From NCBI GenBank assembly GCA_015680685.1, contig MNCI01008086.1, positions 552,084 to 616,083 of the forward strand: a stretch of 64,000 bases of DNA, written 5' to 3'. Below, piece after piece: positions 23,241 through 35,909 of the stretch. The notes under the pieces were generated by a model that did not search any database, had not been told where the DNA came from, and worked only from the letters and a program-made list of their open reading frames with translations. This DNA is from Gnetum montanum (Eukaryota; Streptophyta; Gnetopsida; Gnetales; Gnetaceae). The position numbers were made by a program, and so were the translations under genes. Numbering within the stretch: position 1 is the stretch's first letter; each line of letters opens with the position of its first letter.

Positions 23241-25771
23241 GAGGTTTGGTAAGTAAGTTTGTCTATTGTTCATTAGTATTCACTTGTAATGGTTTGATTT
23301 TTCCCTCCTTTAATTTTTTCTTCATAAAATAGTATTTTTAATTAATTTGCTTTGATTTTTTGTGAAGAACATGTTCATTTGAGAGTTATATGGATGAAGT
23401 TTTTCCATAATATAAGTTGATGGGAAGTTCTATGTGAAAACCAAGATGATTCATGAGTTTGTTTAATGAGAGGATGTGTTGAGTATATTTTGTTATGGCA
23501 ATAAATTCTAATGGATGTTTGTTTTTTTACTTTCAATATATTGCATTATTTTCATTGAATATTATTAATCATAATGTAGATTTTTTATCATTATGATCTC
23601 CTCCCTAATCAACGTCTGAATAAGCATGAAATTGTTCATCTCTTTTGGTGTAACTAATTTCATCATCTAATGTGCCTTTTACATATCTAAGTACATTGAG
23701 ATGAGATTGTCTAGGTTCTTACATGAATCTTTATAGTAGAGAGGTGGAAAATTCTATGTCTAATCTAGTGTGATAAGAAAATTTATGCATTCCAATCATG
23801 CTTCTATACAAAGTGGCATTAAATATGGTTGTGTTGTCTTTATTCTTTAGATTTATGTTGTGAGGAAAAGAAGTATTGGTTCTTTTTTCTTTGTTGATTT
23901 TGTACTTTTCTAAAATGGTTACATCTTTTGTTTGATGAATTTTATTCCCTCATTATCTTGGTTAACTTGTATTCCAAGAAAATACTTCAAATCCCCTAGG
24001 TCTTTCATTTTAAATTCATTCTTCATGTTTGTCTTGAAGTTTAGTATAAGTTTATTATTTTTGATTGTGAAGATGAGATCATCAACATATAGAGAGATTA
24101 TTATGAAGCCATTGTGATCATGGTTATAGTATAGTGTTAGTTTACACATGCAAGATGAGTATCCTTTTTTTAGAAGATAGTCATTGATTCTATGGAACCA
24201 AGCTCTTGGAGGTTGCTTAAGGCCACATAGGGCTTTCTTTAATTTGCAAACTTTGTGTCTTTCTTACCTTTGATGGTGTATTCTTTTGGTAATGATACCA
24301 TTTAAGAAAATTTAATGTATATCCATATGATGTAATTTGAGTTTGTGATAAGTAGCAATTAGGAGAATGAGTTTGATGGTTTTGAATCTTATTATTGAAG
24401 AACAAATATCTTCATAGTCTATGTACTTTTTTTTGAATCCCCTTGTAACTAGTTTTGCTTTATGTTTGATGACATTTTCTTTTTCATTAGATTTTTTTTT
24501 ACAACCATTTACAATCAATTATCTATTTTTATTTTAGTCTATCCACTAATTCCCATGTTTTGTTTTTTTATGATAGCTTCATATTTTCTATCCATAGATT
24601 CTTTTCAAGTGTTTTTTCTCAAGGCTTCTTATACATCCTATGATTGAAGAGAGAGAGCTAAGTATGCTATGTTGCTAATGGAATTAGATTTAGTTGTTCT
24701 TCTCTCATAGTAATTGTACAACATTTGTTCTTAAGGGTAATATCTTTATACACTTGGTTTGGGATTGTTTTCTACTTCTATCCTTTCATTTGAACTTTGA
24801 AAAGCTTTCATGTCAAATTTATTTTCCATGAAAACCACATCTTTAGATGAGTACCATTTTTTCTCTATAGGATCATAGCAAGTATATCCACTTATCTCGG
24901 TGTCATATCCTAGAAAAATGCATTTCTTTCCTTTGATGTCTAATTTATCTATGAATTGCTTTGGAATTTTAACATAATAATGACATTCAAATGTTCTTAT
25001 GTATTTTATATTTGGAAGTTTTCTATAAAAGAGCTTGTAGAAGAACTTATCTTTATTGTTGCTGCTAATTATTCTATTTGTAATTTAGGTTGCTACATTC
25101 ATGGCTATGCTTCAAAAATTATTGGTAATGTAATGTACATATCAAGACATCTCACGATGTCTTACAAGGTTCTATTTTTTTCTATAATGCCATTGGTATG
25201 TGGAATATATCTGCATGTGGTTAGATGAAAAGTGCATTCATGCGTACAAGAATCTTTGAATTCTTGATTAATAAACTTTCCTCGTGTATCTAATTTGATG
25301 ACTTTGATGGATAGGCCCATAGTATTATTCATGATAATGTAGAAGTTTTTAAATTTGATTATTGCCTTAGCCTTGCTCTTCATGTTGTATGTCTAGTTAT
25401 ATCTTGAAGAATCATCTACCATAACAATTATATAATTGGTTCCTCCTATAGAGGTGATAGGCATAGGTTTAATGAGATTCAGGGGGAGAACATCAAGAGG
25501 GCTTTCTTTTCTTTGCATATTTGTTATGTGAGGACTCTTGGTTTAATTTACTTGAATGCATATTTCACATTTTTCTTTGGGAATATCTTTGGTTTGAATT
25601 CCTATTGCTTTCTTTAACATTGTCATTTTTTTCTAGTTTGTTGTAGGTGGTGTGTCCCAATCTTTTGTTTAAATCTTGGATTTTTCTTCATTTATTATTT
25701 GATGCTTGGAAATTATTTGATGTGTCTTTGTGTGTTCCTTTTTCTAAAGTAATAACTTGAAGAATGATTTG
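23241..25771 (-). pseudogene. Copia element 2 integrase, RT and RNase H
   Basis: Minus strand. Integrase-side RLGHTTYNKL lies near 25650, the integrase core with HTNGIIEKNRTL ends near 25162. RT shows HKAKLVTRGF near 24460, LYVDDLIF (catalytic YVDD about 24075-24086) and MKDLGDLKYFLGIQV near 24000. RNase H shows RYVKGTLDDE near 23690, then SDVD.GGDHNDKKST near 23610. The order is right for copia. Stops and frameshifts interrupt all domains. Left of about 23400 the sequence is noncoding. Confidence 0.85.
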
Positions 25772-26551
25772 TGATGAAGTTATAGTCAGTCAGCTATATT
25801 GACACATGCCCTTGATGCAACTCTGTTAACACATGCCTATCGAAGCATCCTTTGATATGTTGGTGCATATGTGTCGATGCTAATTCATCCAATTCCTATA
25901 TAAATATGCATACCATGTACATTTATGATACCTTTGGTCATTCATGCAGTAAAGCTCCTCCACTTTACTTTCATACAACTGAGTCAAAATTCTCTCTAAG
26001 TGTCCACAACATGAATTGAGTTGATTGTATGAAGTTTTATTCAAGTTCATGATGTAGCTAGATACCTTTTCATGATGATAATAAAATAAAGATTAATTCC
26101 TTCCACAACATCACTTGTATTAGCACTTTAAGCATGTTATATAAACATTTGGTAATCCTAACAATGGATACTTGGTACACCCAATAGTAGACACTTGGTA
26201 ACCTAGTAGCATTAATATAGCTTTAGGATGGGTATGGAAAGTTGAAATGGATGATTTATTCCTAGGATAGTTTAGATTACTCTTAATGTTATAATTGGTT
26301 AGAAATTATGTTCTAATGAATTTATTATTTTATTATTAATAATAATAAAAAATATAAATATCTTATGCTCAATCATACTTAATCATAGCAATAAAGCTAA
26401 CACAAGCCATGATTGGGAAGACAATGATAAGTCATATCACACTTAATTATCTAGGATACTAGCCTCTTAAGGTTCCATAGTATTCAACCAGATCATGCGT
26501 ATGCACTTTTGATTCATATGGTTAGGCATAGAAAATACTTGCCACTCATCA
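25772..26551 (+). repeat. 5' LTR of gypsy element 3
   Basis: Starts TGATGAAG, ends CCACTCATCA, 780 bp. TATA-like CTATATAAATA at about 25897. R-U5 blocks match the other family LTRs, for example 'catatggttaggcata' near 26516. Confidence 0.85.
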
Positions 26552-26698
26552 TTTCTATCATCACTAAGGAATTATCTATTTTGTGCCAAGTATTTTAAAT
26601 AATTGAATCATATAATATTGTCAAAGGAGCATAATGAATTACCATTAGGAAAAATAAGAACATTTTATTTAAGATACACTATAAGAACAAAGTGAAAG

Positions 26699-29060
26699 AT
26701 GTCTTCTTCTCATAGGGTTGATTCCTCACCTATTGATGATTCTACAAAGAAACATGACAAAACATTAAAAAAAAGAAAAAAAAAACACACACACACACAC
26801 ACACAAATAATGTACTCTCAATAACTTAAGGTCATCTACACTCATCCAGATTCTTACTATCTAAACTTCACTTTCATCCTTCACTAGGATGAGAAATTGT
26901 GGCGAAGAGACTTAGAGGACAACATGGTGTTAACACCTAATCATGTTATTCCATCAATGTTCATGGTAGAATTAATAAAGCTGAGGATTGAAGTAACATC
27001 CCTAGAGTACCAAGTAATAGATCATCTCTCTAGAGATTATCAATCTATGATGACCCAACCTCAAAAAGATAAACTCATGGAGGCCCCCCATGAAGCCTCT
27101 AAGGGTAAAACAATTTTGATCACATTGAAATTTTAGTCAAAAAAGGAGGACATTGAATATTCATTAGGGAGAACTTAATGACGAGGTCCTACTCTCTTCA
27201 ATGAAGATAACATGACTTATGAGTGGCTATGTTCCACCTTGAAAAGTAACCAAGATAAGTAGAAGCTAGACTAAGGACCAAGGGGACCTCAAGGCTAAGG
27301 TATCCTAGTCATCAAGTAAGAGAACAACCAAGAGACTAGAGAAGAAAAATAAGTCTACATAACTCTCCTAGCTCTTTGTCTTAACCATCCTCTTTAACTT
27401 CTAGATCTCACAAGGTGAAACATGACCAAAATCAAAGGGAAATAATTAAAGGTAAGTTGGAGAAAATAAAAGACCTCATCATAGAGATGGAAGAGGGGAA
27501 CATAGATAATAATAATAAGAAGAAGAACATCATGAAGAAAGAAGATGTAGTAGGCCACATCATAGGAGACATGGCCATGATAGGGGTCACAATAAATAAG
27601 ATAATTGTAATGAGTGATTTCTTGCTACAAGAAGCATGATTAATACACATGAGGTAGCTGACATACCTACCAAGAATCAAAGGAATAATCAAATGAAACA
27701 ACTTGACATGAATAATATTCCTAGATTTGAGGGAGGTTACAAGGTTGATCTGCAACACCATCTTCAAGCATTCCATGATGTTTGTGCCTTGAAAAATATA
27801 GTAAATGTTTGGAATAAGCTTAATTTATTCCCCATAACACCATAAAGAAAGATGAAAGTTAGTACTGATCCTTGGAACCAAAATCTATTCATAGATAGAG
27901 TATGATGCTGGAGCTATTTAATGATAAGTGTTAAACATACTCTAGGGTATCCAATTTGTGGAAGCAAATTCAAGAGTGAAAACAGGGTAACCATGAAGCT
28001 TTTGATGTAGTCTTGAATAGGTATTATTCATTATTGCATTGATGCTTAGGCCATGGTTTCTCTTAAAGGGAGTAGCTTCACCATATCATAAATGTACTTA
28101 GAAATAAATCTAGAGAGACTCTTTGGATCTATGCCTAAGAAATATTATAAGAAATGAGGGCTTATCAAATCCAAAGGCTCATTGACTAGGTAGTAAAGGA
28201 AGAAGAAAATTTAAAGAAGAAAGACAGTATAGAAGAATATAATAGAAACCCATCTATTCATAAAAGAATGCATATCCCTGTGACCTAGAGGAGGAAGCAC
28301 GATGGAGGATGTTATATAAAGAAAAATCTTATCAATTCAAAAATATGTTACTAAAATATCAACCAAGATGAAAAAGATGTAAGACTCTCTAAATAAGAAG
28401 TTCCAAATTACATTTAAAATCATGAATAAAAAAATGAACAAGGGAGTAAGAATAAAGATAAGAGAAGAAAGAAAGACGTAGTGAAGGACTATCATCATTA
28501 AAAGATAAGGTTACAATGGTAGATGAGGTTGTAGATTTAGACATTAATAATGAAAAATGTGACATTTAACCATATGACCATCCCAAGGGATGTTTTCCAA
28601 TTCTATCATAGTTACAAGAATCTGGGACCTATGCTTTAACTCTAAATCTTGCTAAAAGAAAACCACCCAAGAGGTTACCTTATCCTAAAGGTAACTATCA
28701 ATAATAGTTCTACTAATAATAGTACTATCCTAGTGGAATTCCATCTCAATCTTACGATTACTATCATTAGTGGTAAAATCCATACTTGTGGGGGATGTCA
28801 CAACTAATGTAGTAGTATCCCTATCATCAACTAGATTCATATGACTATTATATTCAATGATCTATGTTACCAAGTGGATCCATGATCCACAATTCTTCCC
28901 ATCATTACTATCCTATTGAATATCATCAACCTACTACTTATTGTGCTAAATATCCTTTCACATATATTTCTCATTACTCACAGTAGCACCATGAACCTCA
29001 TACCTCCACTCCCTTGCCACCTACACTGGCTATGCATGGAGAAATACCTCCATAGCTCTA
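26699..29060 (+). pseudogene. Gypsy element 3 gag
   Basis: ATG at 26699 opens MSSSHRVDSSP, the family gag start. A Lys/Asn/Asp-rich middle follows, then the capsid part (TKNQRNNQMKQLDMNNIPRFEGGY near 27670-27740 and LQAFHDVC) shared with elements 4 and 5. The degenerate knuckle (CDI.PYDHPKGCF) is near 28560. An (AC)10 tract at 26785 disturbs the N-terminus. Many stops; not functional. Confidence 0.78.
26785..26804 (+). repeat. (AC)10 microsatellite
   Basis: Ten uninterrupted AC units after an A-rich run, inside the decayed gag. Confidence 0.95.
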
Positions 29061-29149
29061 GTAATGCAATGTTCTAAGATTAGTAAACTTACAAGCGGAT
29101 GAAAAATCAAGTGGTTCTAATCGTAAGCCTCGGAAAAGGCTTCAAACCA

Positions 29150-29765
29150 ATGACCCTAAAATGTTCAAACTATTATGTTAATTCATGTAGATATAAACTA
29201 GATAAAATTAGGACACCTTTCTAAAAAGAGAATTGACCCTGAAAGCCTTGTAATCTATTTGTAGATTACAAGGAATGACCTATGCAAGGCTCTATTAGAC
29301 TTAGGTTTCAATGTGAATTTAGTCTCTCAAGAGATATACAAAACATGAAATCTACATCTACAAAATAAGTGCAATATTGGGTTAGAGCTTTTGAACCAAT
29401 CTATTACTATTTTGTTGGGGTTAGTAGAAGATATTGTGACCACTATGAGTAGGTGGTCAAACCCAGTAGATGTTCTAGTGATCCATGTAGATAATTATAG
29501 GGAGGACTTCCTAATTTTTATAAGGAGGGTTAGGTTAAGTAACATTGATGCCAAGCTAAAAATCAAATACCACTTGGAAATCTCTAAGGAGAATGAGTTT
29601 AGTAAAATAGAGAAAAAGAGAGTTTTATGCATCACATACAATGACATAGGGTCTAACAACATACAAATAATGTGGACAATCAAAAGCACATCTATTACAA
29701 CATGCAAGATGTATGTTGAAACTAACAATATTCAAAGGTGCTTGCATGTAGTAGCCACAAAATAG
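29150..29765 (+). pseudogene. Gypsy element 3 protease region
   Basis: ALLDLGFNVNLVS near 29290 matches the Athila/Tat protease style (D-L-G in place of D-T/S-G). The strand LVEDIVTTM near 29418 and following are shared with element 4 (LVEDIMTTI near 45080). Confidence 0.75.
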
Positions 29766-30179
29766 AAAGGAACCTAGTGGTTGACTGTAGACTACTACTC
29801 TAGCTCTACGATGTGCATGACATCAACATAGATCCTCAAAATTGCATGTATAGATAAGATGGATGAGGTAAAAAGATCAAGAGCTAACTCTTTAAAGCTA
29901 AGCACAAAAGAGAATTAGAGATAGATTAGGGAGAGTTGGAAATTCCCAACACTTCTAAATATGAGCCCTTGAAGTTAAAATTCTTACTAGAAACTTTAGA
30001 ATATGTATTCTTAAATAATGGGAAGAAAGTATTCATAAATACCCAACTCACCAAAGAACAAAAAATTTTTTTTCTATAAGTGGTTGATAAATAGCCAATA
30101 GCCTTTGCCTAGTCATATGATAATATAATAGAAATAGATCCATGCATATGCTAGCAAAGGATCTATATAAAATCTATTA

Positions 30180-31420
30180 TCAAACCTAAGAAGTAGTTCT
30201 AAAGAAGGTTAAATTCAAAGTTGAAACAAGTTGTTGAAAAGAAAGTTAAGAAACTCAAGATTAGGTTCATCTATCTAGTGGAAGTTAGTAAGTGGGTAAC
30301 CCCACTTGTTATTGTACCAAAGAAAGAGGGGCAGTAGAGAATTTGTATAGATTTCAGGCTACTAAATATGGCTATTTTCAAAGATCATTTTCCATTGCTA
30401 TTATGAACCAAGTGTTGGACACTATTACAAGGCACAACTACTATAGTTTTCTGGATGAATATAGTGGCTACAATCAGATCCAACTTGCTCTAGAAGACTA
30501 GGCTAAAATAACATTCACAAGACACTAGAGGACTTTTGCATAGAAAAAGATGCCCTTTAATTTGTGTAATGCTTCTAAAACCTTCTAATTCTTAGTCTTC
30601 AAAATCTTTTAGCAGCAAATTAGTAGTGGTATGGAAGTCTTCATAGATGACTTTTCCATCTATGGTGCCAATTTTGAATAAGCCTTCAATCTTCTTGAGT
30701 AGGTACTAACATGATGTGTAGAAACATACCTATGGCTTAACTGGTAAAAGAGCCATTTGACGATCTAGAAGATCATTTTCCTGGGATAGTCATTGAGGTA
30801 AATCTTGAAAAGATAAGGATCATTCAAGGAATCTCTAGATAACCTCAAATAATCAAGATTGTGAAATCATTCCTTAGCCATATCAGTTACTATAGCCATT
30901 TCATTGAAAATTTATTAAAAATGTTCAAGTTTCTTATTGAGCTTACTAAGATGGATGCATCATTTGAATGAACCAAGGAGTGTAAACAAGCATTCTAGCA
31001 CTTGAAGAAAAAGTTCAAAGAAACACTGATTCTATGTGCACGTAATTGATCTAGAAATTTTCATATCATGATAGATACATTCAATTATGCATTGGAAGTA
31101 GTGCTTACACAAATGGGTAATAAAAAACATCCATACTACATTTATTATTTAGGAAAAAAAATTTTGGACACATAACTTAACTACACTACAACATAAAATA
31201 AACTCATGGTGGTGGTGTATGCTCTTGAGAAATTCAGACACTATGTGCTTAGCTATCCCATTTTGTGCATACTGATTATAGTACAATTACTTTCTCATGA
31301 ATAAGCCAACATTAAGCCCTTGTATTATATGGTGATTAGTGATCCTACAAGAGTTAAATTTGACAATGGTGAATTGAAAGGGAACCAAGAACATGGCTAC
31401 TAATCATTTATCTTAATTAA
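30180..31420 (+). pseudogene. Gypsy element 3 RT and RNase H
   Basis: WVTPLVIVPKKEG at 30295-30333, the frames then shift; FLDEYSGYNQIQLAL near 30450; GMEVFIDDFSIYGANFE near 30630-30680 holds the catalytic IDD. RNase H-like VYALEKFRHYVL near 31216. Shared with element 4 throughout. Heavily mutated. Confidence 0.8.
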
Positions 31421-31499
31421 GATGGGATAATAAGGCTAATGAAGAGCCTTTATCCAACCAATTCCTATATGAGCTTCTCTTTGTTAAGACCACCAAAGT

Positions 31500-32760
31500 T
31501 TAAGCCCTAAGAGGTATAAACTAGTACGATGAATTTCTCTTCTATCTACTCACACAAGAGACCCTTGTCGAATGGGACCATAGGAGAAAATAATAGTTCC
31601 TCCACAAGGTTAAACACTACCTTGAGATAGAGGGAAACCTCTATAAAATTTATGAAAATGGCCTAGTTTAATGATGCATACCTAATAAAGATTAACTATG
31701 AGTCCTCTAAGATGCTTACGAGGATCCTTGTAGGGGTCATTATGCAAGAAGAAGAACATCCATTAAAAATTTAATTGTAGGATATCTCTGGCCTAAGATC
31801 TTCAAGGGTGCTCATCATTTCATCTATTCATATGAGCGATATCAATAAGAGGGAGGGATGAAAACCAAGTTGAAAGAGCCTCAGCAATGGATCCAATTAC
31901 TTGAGGCTTTCAACCTTTAGGAAATTGATTTAATAAGATCCATAACACCCATTTCTAATAAAAAATTTTACATTATTATTGTTGTTGACTATTGTACCAA
32001 ATGGACTGAAGCTTAAGCTATTACTGACTATACTTGTTTCACTATAACTTAATTCTTTCAACACTAAGTGAAAAATAGGTTTGGAATACATAGGTCATTA
32101 ATTTTTAATAATGAAAATCATTTCATAGGTACTACATTTCATAAGTTAATGCAACATTTGGGTGTGAAACATAAACTTACAACTCCTTATCACTCGTGAG
32201 CTAAAAGACAAGCTCAAGTTACCAATAGGAAGATCATGAGAAATTTGATAAGAACTGTTAGTAGATATATGAAGGATTAGAGCATCAAACTCAATGATGT
32301 CCTATGGACCTATCACTCAATATGGAAACTCCCTATAGGCTACTCTTCCTATGACCAAGTAGAGGGAAAGTTACCCAAACTCCCAATTCAAATTCAACTC
32401 CATACACTCACAACTACATGTGACCTTGACCTAGACATTGACTTACCATAAAAAGAAAGACTAATGACACTCAATGTAATAAATGAAAAATTAGCTTTGA
32501 TGATAAAAGAAGTGCACAAGGCATACCACAACCAACATCATGAAGCTTGAATAGGAAGAGTTGTATCTCAACCAAGAGACTAGGATCTCTATTACAATCC
32601 CATGTATGTGCCTCAACAAACTAAGTTTCAAACATTGTAAGAAGGATCATAAATTGTATACTCAACTTATTTTTCTAGGGCTATGATGATTTACGATCCA
32701 AAAAGCCCTCAAAAACACATGCTGATCAACATTGAATAATTAAAATCCTTTAAAGAATTT
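31500..32760 (+). pseudogene. Gypsy element 3 integrase
   Basis: DAHEDPCRGHYARRTSIKNLIVGYLWPKIF.GAHHFIYSYE can be followed near 31700-31830 in short runs, then VDYCTKWTEA near 31986, and the C-terminal PMYVPQQTKFQTL near 32600. The zinc finger Cys residues are partly lost (SYERYQ). Stops are frequent. Confidence 0.75.
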
Positions 32761-33350
32761 CAAGGAACCAACTACAACAACAATACCTTAACGCAAGGTT
32801 TAGCTTACTCCATTTTTAGAATCTTCTTCCTTCAACTTATTTGTGGGGGAGAAGATCATTTATCCTAATACCTTGAAGAGGCTAAAATTTTTTATTCTTT
32901 TTTGCACATCTTTTTTTATACATTTTTCATTTTCTACCTTTTGATGTTTTGATATATATTTTACTTTTAATTCTACTTTTACTTTACTTTACCTTTATCT
33001 TTTCTTTTACTTTATATTTTTCTTTCTTTCTTTTCTTGTAATATCTAATTTTATCCCATTACTATTTTGAATTTTGATGATTATTAAAGGAAACTATTAA
33101 GATTGTAACTATCCATATAGGCCAACTTTGTTTTTGAATTATGCTCTCTATTAACAAATTATTAGTTTTTTTATGGTACTAGGTAGTGAGCTAACAACAT
33201 TTGCCCATTTCATCTATCTTACTATGAGATCTATATCATGGTAGCATGATGATTCTTTCATATTATAACTAAAAGTAACATATGATCTTGTTACCCAACA
33301 AACCAAGAAAGAACCAAGTAGAAATAGAAAAGGATGGTCTTAAGGGGATT

Positions 33351-34700
33351 TGTAGGTTGTTGTTTTAAAGATTTCTTCTTTGTTTTTCTTTTTAATAATG
33401 CAAGAGTAATCTTTGAAGCTAATTTTGATTCCTTTATTAGTCATTTTTCCTACTAATATGAGAGGATCTTAGATATTTGACATATATAAGACATTGGTAA
33501 TAGCTATAGACTTGTTATTTGGTAATTTGATAATGTAATTTCCAACTCCTATGTTAAGATTTTTACCATCTTCTATTTTATGTTGCCAATTTTCTATTTT
33601 TATTAAATAATATGAAAGTTGTATGGTGTCATGTGATTTGAGCATCTTCTATTTATAATCCAAGATTTTTCTTAATTATTTTGCTAGAATTAAGAGCTTT
33701 GATCTTACCTTGTTGATCTTCTTGATTTGAAGTCAATGCTCCTTCTTCTTTATCTTGGAGTTGAAAAGCACCAAGTCCAAAGTTCTACCAACATACTTCT
33801 ATGGTGTGGCCTCTATTATTACAAATTTTGCATAGAAGGATTTAAACATTTCTCTATTCTTGTAAGTTCCATCTTCCTCTTATGAAAGAACTATCTATAT
33901 TATCTCTTTAGAAAGTCTTGAACTTGCCTAAGTTGCTTTGGTCATGAGAATAACTTCTACTAATTCTTCCTCTTCCTTTGTTGAATCTTCCTCTTTCTCT
34001 ACTAGCTATGAAGACTTCTTTAACATTTTTATCAATTCTCAAACTTTCAAGCATTTTTATTTGAGCAACTAGATCATCTAGAATGAGTTTCTTGAATTCT
34101 TTATTTTTTAGAAAGTTTATCTTCATGTTTTGGTATCTAGGATCATTGTAAAGAGCTATAATAATTTTCTATACTTTTTGATATGGAGTAAAATGACATC
34201 CAAATCCATTAATGTTTTTGTATGTTGGTGTACATCTTTGCTAAAAAAAAAGCTCTTCAATGTCTCCATCTCTTCTGATTTCTAATTTGTTATATTTAAT
34301 TTCGTACAATAGTTCTTTTGTATGTTGATTTTTAGTGTCTCTTAGATATCTAATCATAATCATTTTCATATTTCCTTAGCATTCTTTAATGAGCATAATC
34401 TTCCAACTATTTTTCTAATACATTGAAAATAATAATCATTTTTACATGTGAATCTTTTTTCTACTTTTCTTCTTCTATGAGTTCTTGAATCAAAGGATCT
34501 TCTTTGCCTTTATTTTATCCTTTTGGGGTGAATTTAATAAGATCTTGTACAGGCTTTATCACATCCCATACTTCATTAACTTTTAGAAGTTCTTTCATCA
34601 TTTCTTTCCAAAGAATGAAATATTGGGTTCCATTGAAGATAATGGAACATTTGGCTATTTCTTTGTTGTAGCCCATGGTGGATGGCTTTGATATCAATTT
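33351..34700 (-). pseudogene. Copia element 2 gag and protease
   Basis: Minus strand. Gag N-terminal FNGTQYFILWKEMMKELL near 34600-34650 with DVI, later helical parts, an Arg/Gly-rich stretch (RERGRFNKGRGR near 33985) and a perfect knuckle CKICNNRGHTIEVC at about 33800-33845. The protease region follows, with KNLNIGVGNYIIKL and IAITNVLYMSNI near 33480-33600. It resumes as integrase on the far side of gypsy element 3 at 25771. Confidence 0.83.
34684..34696 (-). promoter_or_regulatory. Primer-binding site of copia element 2
   Basis: On the minus strand TGATATCAAAGCC, the tRNA-Met site TGGTATCAGAGC with two G-to-A changes, four bases from the LTR end. Confidence 0.75.
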
Positions 34701-35233
34701 TATTAAAAAATTCTTCTTGAATTGTTGACTTATTTAGTTTTAACTTTTTATCTTCTAGATGTGATAATTCTAGAATGTTTGAAATTCTGAACTATGAAAA
34801 AATGAGTTATTGAAATTTTGATAATGCATTTAATATGATAGTTTCTTGATAATTTGGTTGCATTAATGACTGATAATAATGAATTGATAATTGATAATGG
34901 AATTTGATACTAGTGATAGATGTGTAAATGAGATAAGAAAGGAATATGAAAAATTATGAAATTGCAAAGAAAATTAAATGTTAGCTTATTACCTTTAAAA
35001 TAGGTCATTATATTCAAGTATGACCTTACAATTTATATGAAATGATTATGGCCATACTTGGGAAACTTAAGAAGTCATTCCCTATAGTGAAAATAAAGAA
35101 ATTTATGCAAAATATAGGTGATTTTGGGCTAAAATAGGTTACATTCACGCATCAACTGAAAAATAAATAAAAGCACTAACTTTGTGTACATTTTTCTTGA
35201 TGTGGATAGAGTTTTAGACACTACTTGTTAACA
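34701..35233 (-). repeat. 5' LTR of copia element 2
   Basis: 533 bp, pairs with 16068-16603. On the minus strand it starts TGTTAACAAG at 35233. The inner end is TTTTTTAATA where the partner has TTTTTTAACA. Confidence 0.87.
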
Positions 35234-35700
35234 AGGTATGGGTATACTTCATTAATTTTAAAACTAAAGTTCTTAGTACCTTTAAAAAAATCAAAGCATT
35301 GATGGAAAAATAGACTAGCTTACCCATTATGACTTTATGAATTAACAATGGAATAGAGCATACAAATAAAAAGTTCTAGGAATATCTTATGATTGAAGGG
35401 ATTATTCATCAAAAGACTATTCCATATCATCTAGAAAAAATGGTGTAGTAGAAAAAATATATGTTGGTATAGCTAAAGTTGGATGTTAGTTTTTGGAAAG
35501 AAGTAGTACAAAGTGTAGTTCACATCAACAACATAAATCCAACACTTTATCTATGTTTTTAATACCTTGATACTATGTGGAATGACAAGAGACCCAATTT
35601 GGGACACTTATGAATTTTTAATTGTAAAGTATATTAGCATATTTTTTTAGACCAAAATTAAGTCCAAAAGAAAGAGAAGAATAGTTTGTAGAATATGGTT
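35234..35700 (+). pseudogene. Copia integrase core, element 1
   Basis: WVYFINFKTKV at 35239 continues the core started at 16039. INNGIEHTNKKF near 35346 is the second catalytic region (usual D-N-G-G-E-[YF]), altered here. SFWKEVVQSVVHINN near 35490 and the C-terminal part follow. Confidence 0.78.
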
Positions 35701-35704
35701 TATA

Positions 35705-35880
35705 TACAAAAGGGACCACCATTTAGAGTGATAGTATGGTGCTTGTATCTCATGCTAAAGACTTGGGTGTGAGGCTGGGCATAGCTACTCAAAGAGGTTA
35801 GGATTTCACTCATCTACCAACCCTATTAAGATCTCGCTTAGTGGATGAGCATTGTGGCTTTGGGTGATGATCCTTTTTTA
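35705..35880 (+). repeat. SINE-like insertion in copia element 1
   Basis: The copia frame is interrupted by ~175 bases starting GGGACCACC and ending in a T run (35874-35879). TAGAGTGATAGTATGG near 35724 resembles a tRNA A box and GGTGTGAGGCT at 35766-35776 a mutated B box, with about 30 bases between. Tail and promoter suggest a tRNA-derived plant SINE. No clear target duplication. Confidence 0.55.
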
Positions 35881-35909
35881 TGATTTAAATAAAAAATGAT
35901 ATTAAATGT

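Larger units (their letters stand above)
25772..33350 (+). mobile_element. Gypsy (Athila/Tat-type) element 3, 3'-truncated
   Basis: 5' LTR, decayed primer site, gag, protease, RT/RNase H and integrase are present, followed by about 600 bases of post-integrase spacer alignable to 48340-48950. The second ORF and 3' LTR are missing. It sits inside copia element 2. ATTTG occurs at the left flank (25767-25771) and at the right junction (33348-33352). Confidence 0.82.
16068..35233 (-). mobile_element. Copia element 2, minus strand, with two nested insertions
   Basis: It is bounded by LTRs 16068-16603 and 34701-35233. Read on the minus strand from right to left: 5' LTR, primer site, gag, protease, [gypsy insertion 25772-33350], integrase, RT, RNase H, [LTR element 16696-23240], 3' LTR. 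Flanks AGATG (16063-16067) and AGGTA (35234-35238) look like a 5-bp target duplication with two transitions. The copia-1 integrase frame resumes right after it. Confidence 0.85.

Noticed and set aside
27432-27776. Minus-strand 114-codon open stretch that looks like a membrane protein
   Set aside because: It is antisense to the gag of gypsy element 3; hydrophobicity comes from the complement of Lys/Asn-rich codons.
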